Positions 1 to 9,298 of a stretch of DNA of 64,000 bases are shown here, in pieces (position 1 is the first letter of the stretch; every line of letters starts with the position of its first letter). Both the position numbers and the translations under genes were made by a program. Under the pieces are notes generated by a model that did no database searches, was not told where the DNA came from, and was given only the letters and a program-made list of their open reading frames with translations. Source of the DNA: Gloeobacter kilaueensis JS1 (GTDB lineage Bacteria > Cyanobacteriota > Cyanobacteriia > Gloeobacterales > Gloeobacteraceae); contig NC_022600.1 in assembly GCF_000484535.1 (NCBI RefSeq), positions 3,906,001 to 3,970,000 on the forward strand. The letters run 5' to 3'.

Positions 1-3000
1 TCGTGGGGAGCACTGTCGAGGACGTACTGGCGGTTGGTGGGCGGGAGCGGTTCGCCCGGCTGGTAGGGCCGACAGTGGTGCGGGGCAGTAGCGTAAAAGC
101 CTGCAATGCGCAGGTTCTGCCCTTCGCGCCGGTTAAAGTAGTCGCTCGCGCCAAGAAAGCGGTCGATATAGTCGTAGCGGCCCGTGTGGCAGACGTAGAT
201 GAGCGTCTTGCGGCCCAGGGCTTTTTGCCGCAGCAGGAGCTTGAAGACGGCTTCTTCTTTGGGGAGCAGGCGCAGGCAACTGCCGTCCGGAGCCGCCAGA
301 CCGGCGAGCGGCTCGAAGCGGGCAATGGCAGTGCCGTTGCTGTCGGTGAGCACCAGATCCTCGGCAGCAAAGCACAGATCTGGGCAGACCAGTTGCTTTT
401 GCAACGCTGCGGCACTCAACCGCCAATCGCCATCTTCCAGCGCTTGAGCGATGGCGCTGTTGAAAGCATGGACCCGCTCCGCCTGCTCGGGCTCCATCGC
501 GACGAGATGCTGGTACTGCAACAGCGGCGGCATCTTGAGATCCGCCAGATCGCTCAGCAGCAGGGGAATACCCAGTTCGAGCAGGTAGTGCTTGAGAATG
601 TTCGGGTGGATGCCGGGGCGCTCGCGCAGGCGGACAATTTTTTTGCCGCTGTCGCTGTCGGTGACAATCGAGCGCTGCCAGAGGCCGTAGGTGCGGGCAA
701 AGCGGCCCGCTTCGCTGAATTTGAAGTCGCGGCGGTAGCGACCAGAAAGGGCGTGCAATAGGTAGTGCAGGCTGCTGGCGTAACCGTCGCTGGGCGAAGC
801 GGTCATCGCCAGGGTGTAGCGGGCCTGACAGACCAGAGCACGGAAGGCACCGGCCTGGCTGGTGTCGCGGGCCTTGTACATGTGCGCCTCGTCGGCGAGC
901 AACAGATCGATAGGCAGGTCGCTGTGCTTGAGCCAGAGGGGCAGGGGCCACTGGCTGCGGCGGGGGCTGTCGGCGAGTTGGTGGGCGTAGCTGAAGAGCG
1001 GTTCACTGCAATGACAGAAATCTGCTGCAGCGCTCAAAGGCTCCCCCGGCTGGAGAATGCGCTCGAAGCAGCGCGGGCAGTAGGCTGCCTGCGAGAGGCT
1101 CACCTCGCGGCGCACCAGCGCCAGACGGGCCTGCCAGAGCTTTGCAAAGCCACCTTCCCGGCTACCGGACACTTTCTCGCGGATGAACTGGGCAATGGCA
1201 CTGTGGCTCGGAAACTGGGGGGCGGCGCTGAGCCATTCCAGGCAGAGGCGGGGGCTGATGGCAGTGAGGGCAGCGAGTTTGTCGCGCTGGTTGTTTGCCC
1301 AGAGCCGCCGCAGGGTGGTGAGCAGGTTGGCCTGCGCCCAGGGAGGAGAAAGGTGAGAACGAACAGGAGGCAGCGCTGGACCGGGCAGGCGCGGTGTGCC
1401 GTCGCTCAGATGCCAGACGGTAGCGGTGCCCAGGACGCGGCGGCGCAGTACAGCCGGATAGCGCTGGCGGCTGCCGCGCAGGATGTGGGGCGTGACCAGA
1501 AAAAAGACCAGCTCCTCGCTCACCGCTCCGGTGCGCCACTGGCGGCGGTACTCGCCGAGAGTAGCCAGGCTCTGTACCGGCACGATCCGGCGGCTGGTGT
1601 CCCTGGGCAGGGCCGCCTCGATCTCCTCGCGCCACTGGCTGCTATTCTGTTCGTCCTCCTGCACCAGATGGGCCGGGGCAAGGACGACGATATGAAACGG
1701 GCGGTGCTTTTGTTCTTTTTTTGCTAGACAGGCGGCGGTCGCCACTCCCATCAGCGATTTGCCGGTGCCGGTCTGGGCGATGAGGGCGGCGGTGCGCCAC
1801 CCGGCGGCAAAGCGGCTGACCAGGGCGTTGATCGCATCGCGCTGGCCATGAAACGGGGCGCGGGCCAGCGTCAGATCCCGGCAGTGATCCTCCCCCTGCC
1901 AGAGCGGCTCCGGCAGGCGCACCTGCGGTCTCAGCGTCTGGATATATTCGCCGACGTCGCCGATCTTGGGGGGACGTCGCTCGTAGCGCTCGATCCAGCG
2001 GGGTGTGCGCTCGGGCTGTTCGGGAGGCGAAGCTGGGGCTGGAGCCTGGGTGGAACCGTCAGCTCCTGGCCGCAATTCGACGAGGGTGCCGTCGAAGTAG
2101 AGTAGCCGGGTGCCGGCACTGAAGCGCTCGCAGGCGATCTGGGTCGTCTGGTGCCTCTGGGGGTCATACTCTTCGGCCACCAGGTGGTAGGACTTGCCCG
2201 CCACCGTCCGCGCCAGAAAGTCGTACCCCTCCGGCAGCGGCAGACGGCCCTGCTTGAGCGCCTGCACCAGAAAGCGGGCGAAAGGACTGGTGTGGCCCGC
2301 GTCCGGCAGTTGTACCCGCAGGACGGCCTGGCCCAGATCCCGCAGGTAGCGCCGATCGAGGGCAAATTGATAGAGCTGGGGAGCCCAGATAGGAAGAAAC
2401 GGCACCGGCTCGACCGCCTTGAGCAGGCGGGCAAATTTCCACAGGGGCTGGCGGCCCACCAGATAAAACTGCCTCAGTCCCTGCTGCTCGACGTTGCGCA
2501 AAAGCGCGTGCGGATGGACCCAGAGGCGATGCTCGAGATCGAGGGCCACCGATTGCTGCAACTGCAGGTACGGCTCGGTATCGAGGGCCAGACAGAGCGG
2601 TTCGGCCTGGACAGTCGCAGGTGCAGCGAGCACCGGTTCGCGACGATCGAGCACCCCGGCGATTGCCCCGATCTGCTGGGGCTTGCCAAACAGGGACAGC
2701 CCGACGACCCGGCCCTCGTCGCCTACCAGCCAGTCGGCCCAGGCACTGCACTGCTCGTCGAGGCTCACCTGCCACAGAGTGCCGTTGCCCAGGTGATGGG
2801 TAGCGGCGGGCGCACCGGCGGGCCAGGACAGGTAGACCTCGGGCGGCACGCGGGGCAACTCCGCCACAGGCCGGGCCGGGTCGAAGGCGAGCAACGTGTC
2901 GAAGGCTCCTGCCGCCAGCAGCGTCGCCGTGTTGTTGACGCTCAAGGCCGTGAGCAGAGGAAAATGGTCGCCCTCCGGCACCGCCGGATAGAGTACCTGC

Positions 3001-3113
3001 TCGTGCAACGCGGCACTGGTGACCCAGAGGCCAGACTGGCTAATCAGTTTGACCTGCTCGGGCCTGGGCAGGGCTGTACGACCGGGCCGGAAAGAAGAAT
3101 CCGCAAAAAACAT
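1..3113 (-). CDS. SF2 DEAH-box helicase-like protein, C-terminus beyond the left edge
   Basis: One open minus-strand frame runs from an ATG at 3113 to the window edge, giving about 1037 residues without a stop. An in-frame TAG at 3123-3125 limits the start to this ATG or one further in. Residues 1 to about 400 match no domain I know. A P-loop GTGKS lies at residues 449-453. A CxxC/CxC cluster (C679, C682, C700, C702) looks like a zinc ribbon inserted between motifs I and II. The DEAH box is at 741-744, and the frame then enters what should be the second RecA-like domain, truncated by the edge. The motifs show an ATP-dependent nucleic-acid translocase of superfamily 2; substrate and role are unknown. 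No partner gene is visible here. Overlapping open frames on the opposite strand are shadows. Confidence 0.75.
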   Translation of the reverse strand, partial: MFFADSSFRPGRTALPRPEQVKLISQSGLWVTSAALHEQVLYPAVPEGDHFPLLTALSVNNTATLLAAGAFDTLLAFDPARPVAELPRVPPEVYLSWPAGAPAATHHLGNGTLWQVSLDEQCSAWADWLVGDEGRVVGLSLFGKPQQIGAIAGVLDRREPVLAAPATVQAEPLCLALDTEPYLQLQQSVALDLEHRLWVHPHALLRNVEQQGLRQFYLVGRQPLWKFARLLKAVEPVPFLPIWAPQLYQFALDRRYLRDLGQAVLRVQLPDAGHTSPFARFLVQALKQGRLPLPEGYDFLARTVAGKSYHLVAEEYDPQRHQTTQIACERFSAGTRLLYFDGTLVELRPGADGSTQAPAPASPPEQPERTPRWIERYERRPPKIGDVGEYIQTLRPQVRLPEPLWQGEDHCRDLTLARAPFHGQRDAINALVSRFAAGWRTAALIAQTGTGKSLMGVATAACLAKKEQKHRPFHIVVLAPAHLVQEDEQNSSQWREEIEAALPRDTSRRIVPVQSLATLGEYRRQWRTGAVSEELVFFLVTPHILRGSRQRYPAVLRRRVLGTATVWHLSDGTPRLPGPALPPVRSHLSPPWAQANLLTTLRRLWANNQRDKLAALTAISPRLCLEWLSAAPQFPSHSAIAQFIREKVSGSREGGFAKLWQARLALVRREVSLSQAAYCPRCFERILQPGEPLSAAADFCHCSEPLFSYAHQLADSPRRSQWPLPLWLKHSDLPIDLLLADEAHMYKARDTSQAGAFRALVCQARYTLAMTASPSDGYASSLHYLLHALSGRYRRDFKFSEAGRFARTYGLWQRSIVTDSDSGKKIVRLRERPGIHPNILKHYLLELGIPLLLSDLADLKMPPLLQYQHLVAMEPEQAERVHAFNSAIAQALEDGDWRLSAAALQKQLVCPDLCFAAEDLVLTDSNGTAIARFEPLAGLAAPDGSCLRLLPKEEAVFKLLLRQKALGRKTLIYVCHTGRYDYIDRFLGASDYFNRREGQNLRIAGFYATAPHHCRPYQPGEPLPPTNRQYVLDSAPH

Positions 3114-3226
3114 GGCTTCTGACTAGACACCGGGCGACCACACAGATAGTGTACGCCATCTTTTGCTTTCCTAGATATGGAGTCCAGATGAGAAGTCAGA
3201 ATGTTACTCGCGGGGTCCACGAGTAC

Positions 3227-4012
3227 TCAGGATCGGGCCTTTTGCCGCCGGTAGCCCTGGAGTGCCAGCAGCAGAGCTGAGATCGCCAGGCCGCCGCCGA
3301 TAGCCGGTTCTGGGGCAATAGACGCTCCACTGAGGTTAATAAAGTAGGGCGTTGTTTGGTTTGGATCAGGGAGGCCCACTGTACTTATAGCTACAGGCGA
3401 CCAGTTTGCCAGGGGACCGGTACCACTATTTGGCCCAACCTGCCCTGAGCCCAAAAAAGCGGGAAAAATACTCTGCATAGCGGCATCCAACGGCGCTGGT
3501 GCATAGGACACGGCCAGATAATAGGTACCAGGAGCAAGGCCGGACGCTTCGAGGACCGGATTTGTAGTGGTGTTGGCATTTGCCAGTAGACCGTTGCCCT
3601 GGGCATTGAACAGGTAGAGTGCTGGACCGAAGCCAGTGCCACTGACAGGCTGAGAGCTACCGCGTGGTGTAGGAGGAGTAACAATAATAACCGGCCCCTC
3701 ACTGGAGGAGTATGCAGAAAAAGTGCCGCTGTTGATCTCGATTTGATAGAGGTCGATGAGATCGACGGGCGTAGTATCCGATCCGAGTGACAGGTTGCCC
3801 GAGATTCCGATAATTGGCTGGCCTTCAACTTGCGGATTCCCAGTTCGATAAGCAGTATCGAGTAGCTGCCCTGCATCTCCAGTCTCTGTGAGGAGGATAG
3901 CCTCTTCTTGCGTGTCCACCGAGAGGGCATAGGCAGGAAGGGAGAGGAGAGCTAGCAGTCCGGGTAGAGCAAGAGAAATGGTGAGCAGTTGTCGAATCGG
4001 TCCACAACGCAT
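3227..4012 (-). CDS. PEP-CTERM sorting-domain protein, PPC-like
   Basis: A 261-residue secreted protein. Residues 1-29 form a signal peptide ending in PAYA. The C-terminus has PEP at 234-236, a hydrophobic stretch and a basic tail (YRRQKARS), the pattern of the PEP-CTERM sorting signal recognised by exosortase. The middle (LYQIEINSGTF, then ALYLFNAQGNGLLANA, then APGTYYLAVS) resembles the bacterial pre-peptidase C-terminal/DVUA0089-type beta domain found in exported proteins. It is the downstream member of a tandem pair; the upstream copy is at 4185-4910. No exosortase gene is visible in the window. Surface or envelope localisation is inferred; the molecular function is unknown. Confidence 0.8.
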   Translation of the reverse strand: MRCGPIRQLLTISLALPGLLALLSLPAYALSVDTQEEAILLTETGDAGQLLDTAYRTGNPQVEGQPIIGISGNLSLGSDTTPVDLIDLYQIEINSGTFSAYSSSEGPVIIVTPPTPRGSSQPVSGTGFGPALYLFNAQGNGLLANANTTTNPVLEASGLAPGTYYLAVSYAPAPLDAAMQSIFPAFLGSGQVGPNSGTGPLANWSPVAISTVGLPDPNQTTPYFINLSGASIAPEPAIGGGLAISALLLALQGYRRQKARS

Positions 4013-4184
4013 CGGTATACTCCGTGTTACTTGAGGAAGAAAGTTGGACTGGTAGACATTTCTACTCAGGTAACCATACCACTTCAGATTTGTTCAAAAC
4101 ACAGGTATTTGACATTTTGGCAGGTTACTACTGATATATTTTCCCTGCACTGCCGACGCTGGTTGTGAGATTTGTGGCCAGTAC

Positions 4185-4910
4185 TCAGGATCGGGCCTTT
4201 TGTTGCCGGTAGCCCTGGAAGGCCAGTAATAGAGCACAGATCGCCATACCGCCACTAATCGAGGGTTCTGGGACAGCCTCCGCTCCCCCGAGATTGATGG
4301 TGTAGGAGAGTGTTTGGTTTGGAGCATCGGGAATTTCTACAGACGACCAGCCCGATAGAGGACCGGCACCGCTATTCGGGCCAACCTGTCCTGCGCCGGG
4401 AAGGACTGGAAAGATTGTCTTTAGCGTGTCATCTAGCGGCAACGGGGCATAGGACGCAGCCACATAATAGATGCCGGGAGCAAGGCCAGATGCTTCTAGA
4501 GTTGGACCTGCACTAATATCGGCGTTTGCCAGTAGACCATTGCCCTGGGCGTCGAACAGATAAAGGGCTGGCCTGAAATTGGAATTGCCTGCACTCGGAC
4601 CGATACTGGTGTCTGCAGAAAAGGTACCGTTGTTGATTTCGATCTGGTAAAGATCTACTAGATCAGAAGGGGTGCCGTCTGATTTGAGCGACAGGCTGCC
4701 AAAGATAGCACCGATCGGCGAACCTTCAATCTGTGGGTTTCCGTATCGGTAGGCAGTATTGAGCAACTGTCCTGCATCTCCATCTTCTGAAATGAAGCTG
4801 ACGCCCTGGGTTTCCATTGTAAAGGCATAGGCAGGAAGGGAAAGAAAACCCAGCAGTCCGGGTAGGGCGAGAGAACTGGCGAGCAGTTGTCGAATCGGTC
4901 CACAACGCAT
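4185..4910 (-). CDS. PEP-CTERM sorting-domain protein, paralogue of the next gene
   Basis: A 241-residue protein with the same signal peptide start (MRCGPIRQLL), the same PPC-like core (LYQIEINNGTF, ALYLFDAQGNGLLANA, APGIYYVAAS) and the same C-terminus (VPEP at 213-216, then a hydrophobic helix and YRQQKARS) as the protein at 3227-4012. The two differ mainly in loops: this copy lacks part of the Ser/Pro-rich insertion after GTFSA. Both ends are strongly conserved at DNA level, including sequence upstream of the starts, so this is a fairly recent tandem duplication. It is exported and probably sorted by an exosortase located elsewhere. Function unknown. Confidence 0.8.
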   Translation of the reverse strand: MRCGPIRQLLASSLALPGLLGFLSLPAYAFTMETQGVSFISEDGDAGQLLNTAYRYGNPQIEGSPIGAIFGSLSLKSDGTPSDLVDLYQIEINNGTFSADTSIGPSAGNSNFRPALYLFDAQGNGLLANADISAGPTLEASGLAPGIYYVAASYAPLPLDDTLKTIFPVLPGAGQVGPNSGAGPLSGWSSVEIPDAPNQTLSYTINLGGAEAVPEPSISGGMAICALLLAFQGYRQQKARS

Positions 4911-5036
4911 CGATACGCTCCGGATTACTTTGAGTTAGTAGACATTTCTATCAAAATAACCATACCACTTCAGGTGAAGAACGTCCCACTGATTTTGCTG
5001 TAGGATGCCGGGGACAGAGCGATCAGGCGCGCCAGG

Positions 5037-5780
5037 ATGGTTTTTGTCTCGATCATCACCCCGGCCACGGGCAACCCACTGCTCAAGCAGGCGGTCGAGA
5101 GCGTCCAGAAGCAGGATTACGAGTTTCTGGAACATTTCATTGTCATCGACGGCCAGCCGCGCGAGGCGCAGGTACTGGAGGTTCTAGCAGGGCTCTCGTT
5201 TCGTAAGCAGGCGTCGCTGATGTGTCTGCCCTACCCCACCGGCACCGGTCGCTACAACGGCCATCGAATCTACGGGGCCGCCGGTTTTCTGGTGCGGGGC
5301 GATTATTTGATTTGTCTGGACGAAGACAACTGGCTGGAACCGGAGCACGTCTCGTCGCTGGTGCGTTCGGTGGGGGAGCGGGGGCTGGAATGGGGCTACG
5401 CTCTGCGCAATATCGTCGATCCGGCAGGCCGCTTCGTGATCAAAGACGACTGCGAGAGCCTGGGGAAGTGGCCTTCCTATCTGGATGACAGCGACTTTCA
5501 CATCGATGTCAACTGCTATTTTCTCAGAAAAAACGTCGCCATCTCGATTGCTCCCCTCTGGTACCGACGGGCGAAGGAGCCGGGTGTACAGAGCGTCGAT
5601 CGGGCAATCTGTGGGCATTTGCTGGAATATTTTCCGCACTTTCAGACCACCGGTCGCTATACAGTCAATTACCGGACAGGATCGACGGAGCAATCGGTGC
5701 AGCCAGAATTTTTTATACGCGGCAACCAGGTCATGCAGGAGCGTTATCCGCAGGGCTTTCCCTGGTTGCAGGCTGAATAA
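5037..5780 (+). CDS. GT2-family glycosyltransferase
   Basis: A 247-residue protein with a glycosyltransferase-A start (VSIITPATGNPLLKQAVESV) typical of family 2 enzymes. The LDEDN around residues 97-101 is the expected DxD-like metal/nucleotide-sugar site (usual form D-D-x-D). The enzyme should transfer a sugar from a nucleotide-sugar in the cytoplasm; donor and acceptor cannot be read. There is no membrane segment. The ATG at 5037 follows an AGG directly, so the start is somewhat uncertain. The gene converges with the GT41 gene of the secretion operon and overlaps it by 50 bp at the 3' ends, so it is not co-transcribed with it, but a shared glycosylation role is possible. Confidence 0.75.
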   Translation: MVFVSIITPATGNPLLKQAVESVQKQDYEFLEHFIVIDGQPREAQVLEVLAGLSFRKQASLMCLPYPTGTGRYNGHRIYGAAGFLVRGDYLICLDEDNWLEPEHVSSLVRSVGERGLEWGYALRNIVDPAGRFVIKDDCESLGKWPSYLDDSDFHIDVNCYFLRKNVAISIAPLWYRRAKEPGVQSVDRAICGHLLEYFPHFQTTGRYTVNYRTGSTEQSVQPEFFIRGNQVMQERYPQGFPWLQAE

Positions 5781-7536
5781 ATATTGGGGTTCTTGCCTGC
5801 TGCTGTTGCAGGGCTTGGTGATGCCGGCTCAGATAGTCGATCGCCGCCTTAAAAGAGTGGCCATCATCCGAATCGAAGAGGATACCTTTTGCATTCTGGC
5901 GGGCGAGCACCGTCTGAAGATGCAGCCGGTAATCTGCATCTTCGATCAGCCGGACAGCCAGGCGGACGTACTGCTCAGGGTGACGGGCAACCAGTTCTGC
6001 GAGGCTCACCTCCCGGAGCATCTGGGAGCCGATCCGGTTGTACCAGTGATCACCTTCGAGGGTGACGATCGGCTTTTGCAGGTGCAGGCAATCGGCGACG
6101 ACGTTCGAGCCACCGAAGTGATAGCTGTCGAGGCAAAAATCGCCCTGCTCCATCTGCTCCATGTATTCGTCGTAGGGCAGTGCCGGGACCACCTCCACCT
6201 GCTCCGCACCGAGAATGCGCTTGAGGTCTCGGGCGAAGGGCAGGTAATCGTTTTTCTTGAGCAGCGCACCGCCCGAGAAGAAGCGAAAGCGAACGGTTTT
6301 TGCTGTGCTACCGACGATCTCAAGCAATAGTTTCAGGTGCGCGTGGTTCACTTTCTGGGCATACCAGGGGCAGTTGATTACGATCCGACTATCGATTCGG
6401 GGCGGATGCTTGAGCGAGTAGCGCGGCAGGTTGTGGACGGCACCGAGGCCCGGCAGCAGCACGAGCCGCTCCGTATAATGGCGTTCGGCAAGTTGGGCTT
6501 CGACCGCTGCGCCGCTGATGAAGTAGTCGATCTGGGCTCCGCAGGTGCTGAGGGGATGACCGGTGCCGCAGATCTGGACAGGGGCGATGCGCAGGTTAGA
6601 GAGCAGGATGCTTTCCGCGTTCATGCCGATGTCTGGAAAGTAGAGCACCGAAAAGTCGTTGCGGGCGATCGAGGAGAGGTCGAGCTGGCCACCTTCGATC
6701 TGAATGTGATGTACGGCGGCAAAGGGCTTCAGTTCCAGATCGTTGCGCCAGTCCCCCAGGTGCAGCAGGGTCAGTTCGTACTCGCCTTCCAGGGCCTCGA
6801 CGAACTTTGAGAGCGTGCGGTAGACGGAGTGACGAGCGAACCAGAAGCCGGTGGCGACGGCCAGTTTGCGAGGATTGGGGGTGTTCTCGCAGCGGACGCC
6901 CGTGGCGGCGAAGCCTGTCTGGATGCTCAGGTTGATCCACTGTTTGATCGCCCTGTCGGCCTCACCGTCGATGTAGGTGGCACCGAAGAAGATGTCGCTG
7001 AAGTTGTGCAGAGTATTTAGTCTTTCGCCCATCGATCGCAGGTGTGCTTTGAGGTTCACCTGGGCCTCGGGGTTGACGAGGGCAGAGCGGTAGGTCTCCA
7101 GATACGCCCCGTACCAGAGCGAGGCGAGGGCTGGCTCGGCTTGAAAAAACAGAGCACTCTCGAAGCGGGAGCGGTTTCTGGCCGAGTAAAGAATCAGGAT
7201 GCGGGCGAAGTTGCGGGGCCGGTGGCGCAGAATTTCAAGAAACGGATCGGTCGTCTCGAAGCTGGAGAGGGCGACCAGATTTGAGATGACCGGGTTGAGC
7301 CGGAGGAAGCGCGGGATGAAGGGCTCCGATAAAACGTAGTCGTCCTGGCTAAAGACGTACAAAAAGTGGGCGACGAAGAGATCGACGCCGTGGGCTAGCT
7401 CCGGCGACATCTCGACATAGGTGTTCTGCTCGAAGTGTGCGAGCAGTCCGAGCAACAGCTCCGAGAGCTGGTCGTATTCGCGCTGAAAATAGAGCCGGGG
7501 GATGCGCAGCAACTCATCGGCTTCCAGACTCTGCAT
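5731..7536 (-). CDS. GT41-family (HMW1C/OGT-like) glycosyltransferase
   Basis: A 601-residue soluble protein. Residues 1 to about 210 are helical and of unclear homology. From about 224 the GT41 fold follows: VLYFPDIGM (298-305), SNLRIAPVQI, GTGHP (324-328), IDY (336-338), YTERLVLLPG, then a nucleotide-sugar domain with FCLDSYHFGGSN (467-478) and VTLEG. The GHP...IDY pattern is closer to bacterial HMW1C-type enzymes than to eukaryotic OGT (usually GYPGTTG...MDY). HMW1C in Haemophilus glycosylates the HMW1 adhesin in the cytoplasm before TpsB-mediated export. This gene is last in an operon with a TpsA-like and a TpsB gene, 9 bp downstream of the latter, which suggests it modifies the exoprotein. 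Acceptor and sugar are inferred, not shown. Confidence 0.8.
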   Translation of the reverse strand: MQSLEADELLRIPRLYFQREYDQLSELLLGLLAHFEQNTYVEMSPELAHGVDLFVAHFLYVFSQDDYVLSEPFIPRFLRLNPVISNLVALSSFETTDPFLEILRHRPRNFARILILYSARNRSRFESALFFQAEPALASLWYGAYLETYRSALVNPEAQVNLKAHLRSMGERLNTLHNFSDIFFGATYIDGEADRAIKQWINLSIQTGFAATGVRCENTPNPRKLAVATGFWFARHSVYRTLSKFVEALEGEYELTLLHLGDWRNDLELKPFAAVHHIQIEGGQLDLSSIARNDFSVLYFPDIGMNAESILLSNLRIAPVQICGTGHPLSTCGAQIDYFISGAAVEAQLAERHYTERLVLLPGLGAVHNLPRYSLKHPPRIDSRIVINCPWYAQKVNHAHLKLLLEIVGSTAKTVRFRFFSGGALLKKNDYLPFARDLKRILGAEQVEVVPALPYDEYMEQMEQGDFCLDSYHFGGSNVVADCLHLQKPIVTLEGDHWYNRIGSQMLREVSLAELVARHPEQYVRLAVRLIEDADYRLHLQTVLARQNAKGILFDSDDGHSFKAAIDYLSRHHQALQQQQARTPIFIQPATRESPADNAPA

Positions 7537-7545
7537 AGTGCGTGC

Positions 7546-9279
7546 CTACTGGGGCTGGTAGCTGAGGCTGAAGTAAAAGCCGTTGTCCTGGAGGTTGCTG
7601 CCCCGATCGGGCAAAAAGACGAAGGGAATGCCGTAATCGACCCGCAGGTTCAACCCCGGCAGCGCCTGCCAGAGAAAGCCGAGCCCGGCGGTGATGAGAA
7701 AGCGCTTATCCGGCAGCAGGTTGGGGTTGCCGCCCGCGTTCCAGACGCCGCCGCCCTCGACGAAGGGGGCAAGTTGAAAGACCGGCTGACCGGCGTCGTT
7801 TCGCACCACCGGGAAGCGGCCCTCCACCGAGAGCCGAAAGCCGTTGTCGCCCTGGCGGGCATTCTGCCGGTAGCCACGCACCGACTGCACACCGCCCAGG
7901 ATGTACTGCTGAGCCGCCAATAGCGGGTCAAAAGAAAGCTGCAGGTCGCCTTGAAAGATGAGGGCGTTGCCTGAACCCAGAAGCTGCAGGCGCGAGAACT
8001 GGCCCAGCCAGCTTACGAAGCGGCTGTCGGGAATCGAGTCGCCGTTAATCGTCGCCCCAAAGATGCCCGTGCCAAAGCTGAACTGCGAGCGGACCAGCCA
8101 GGCTCCTACTTCGTCGCGGCTCAGATAGTCCTGGCCAAACTTGAAGACGCTCGTGCGGCTCACGCCGTTGGCATCCGGGCCGATGCCGAAGGGGGTGGGC
8201 AGGTTGCTGAAGATCACCGTCTGGCCGCTCTGGTAGGTGAAACCCAGGGAGAGGGCAAATTCTTCGCTGAAGGAGCGAAACAAAGGCTGACGGTAGCTGA
8301 TCTCCGCCAGCTCGGAGGTACCGGCGATCCCGACGGTGTTAAAGGGCGGCTCGGTGATCTTGGTGTTGGTGGCGGCGAAGCGCAGCGCCAGGGTGCCGTC
8401 CATCGGATTGAGCGGCACGCGGTAGTTGACATCGTAGATGTTGGCCGCTCCAGTCGAGACGGAGTAGCCGAAGGCGAGGGTGTCGCCGATACCGGTGAGG
8501 TTGCGGTAGGCGAGGGAGGCGATGCCGCGCTCGGAACCGACCGCCGGGGGCGAGTAGTTGTCGAAGCTCAGGCTGGTGGCGAGGGCCGGTGCTTCGCTCA
8601 CCCGGACGATGAGCACACTCTGATCGCTCGCTTCGCCCCGACGCAGGGTCGCCTCGACGTTGGCAAGCAGCGGGTCGGTGCGCAGCAGGCGCAGCTGATC
8701 TTCGAGGCGGGAGGTGTTGAGGGGTTTGCTCACCGCCAGGGCAACCCGGTCGCGCACGTAGCTGGTATTCAGCCGCTGGGTGCCCTCGACCTCGATGCGG
8801 GAGATCGTGCCTTCGAGAATGCGCACGCGCACTGCACCATCCTCGACACTCGCCAGCTCGGCGCGGGAGGTGAGATAGCCGCGATCGATGTAGAGGCTCG
8901 TAAGCGGGATGACGACGCTACTTAGAATCTGCTCGCGGGTAAGCGTCTGCCCTTCGACGGGGCGGGTGATGACCGCAATCTGCTCGGCGCTCAAGATCGT
9001 GCTGCCTGTCACCTCCACCCGGCCCACCGCTACGGTCTGGTTGCCCGCTGCTGGGGCTGGGGCCGGAGTGGGCAGCGGCAGCGGCGTCGCCGGTTCCGGC
9101 GGCAGAGGAGCGAGGGGAGCCGGTTGGGGCTGGGGAAAGCGGTCCTGGTTCGGGTTGGCCGGTGGCGTCGTCGCTGGTGTGCCGGGCAGGGGTTGCTGGG
9201 GCAGTGCCTGGGCCAACAGGGCCGGTGCCTGGAACAGTAAACCCGGCAACACAAATAAAAGCAGGCGGATGGTGGGCAT
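7546..9279 (-). CDS. ShlB/FhaC/HecB-family TpsB outer-membrane transporter
   Basis: A 577-residue precursor with a signal peptide (residues 1-24), then a Pro-rich linker (about 30-78), POTRA-type modules (about 84-230; VGRVEVTGST, IEVEGTQRL) and a C-terminal 16-strand-type beta barrel. The conserved loop motif VRGYR is at 467-471, and the chain ends with an aromatic beta strand. TpsB proteins are Omp85-superfamily pores that secrete one partner exoprotein recognised by its TPS domain. The obvious partner is the FHA-CHAT protein, whose gene ends 19 bp upstream. The gene is also close to the GT41 gene (9 bp), so co-transcription is likely. Confidence 0.92.
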   Translation of the reverse strand: MPTIRLLLFVLPGLLFQAPALLAQALPQQPLPGTPATTPPANPNQDRFPQPQPAPLAPLPPEPATPLPLPTPAPAPAAGNQTVAVGRVEVTGSTILSAEQIAVITRPVEGQTLTREQILSSVVIPLTSLYIDRGYLTSRAELASVEDGAVRVRILEGTISRIEVEGTQRLNTSYVRDRVALAVSKPLNTSRLEDQLRLLRTDPLLANVEATLRRGEASDQSVLIVRVSEAPALATSLSFDNYSPPAVGSERGIASLAYRNLTGIGDTLAFGYSVSTGAANIYDVNYRVPLNPMDGTLALRFAATNTKITEPPFNTVGIAGTSELAEISYRQPLFRSFSEEFALSLGFTYQSGQTVIFSNLPTPFGIGPDANGVSRTSVFKFGQDYLSRDEVGAWLVRSQFSFGTGIFGATINGDSIPDSRFVSWLGQFSRLQLLGSGNALIFQGDLQLSFDPLLAAQQYILGGVQSVRGYRQNARQGDNGFRLSVEGRFPVVRNDAGQPVFQLAPFVEGGGVWNAGGNPNLLPDKRFLITAGLGFLWQALPGLNLRVDYGIPFVFLPDRGSNLQDNGFYFSLSYQPQ

Positions 9280-9298
9280 GGCTGAGAGCGTCGAGGGT

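Larger units (their letters stand above)
3227..4976 (-). repeat. Tandem gene duplication including upstream region
   Basis: Two imperfect direct copies, roughly 3227-4095 and 4185-4976. Similarity covers the two PEP-CTERM genes and extends past the start codons: both upstream regions carry the + strand blocks 'tagacatttct' and 'aaccataccacttcag' (near 4052-4089 and 4939-4973). The promoter region was therefore probably duplicated with the gene. Confidence 0.7.

Noticed and set aside
3-3122. Series of + strand open frames across the first 3 kb
   Set aside because: The minus strand has one uninterrupted frame with P-loop, zinc cluster and DEAH box, so these are shadows.
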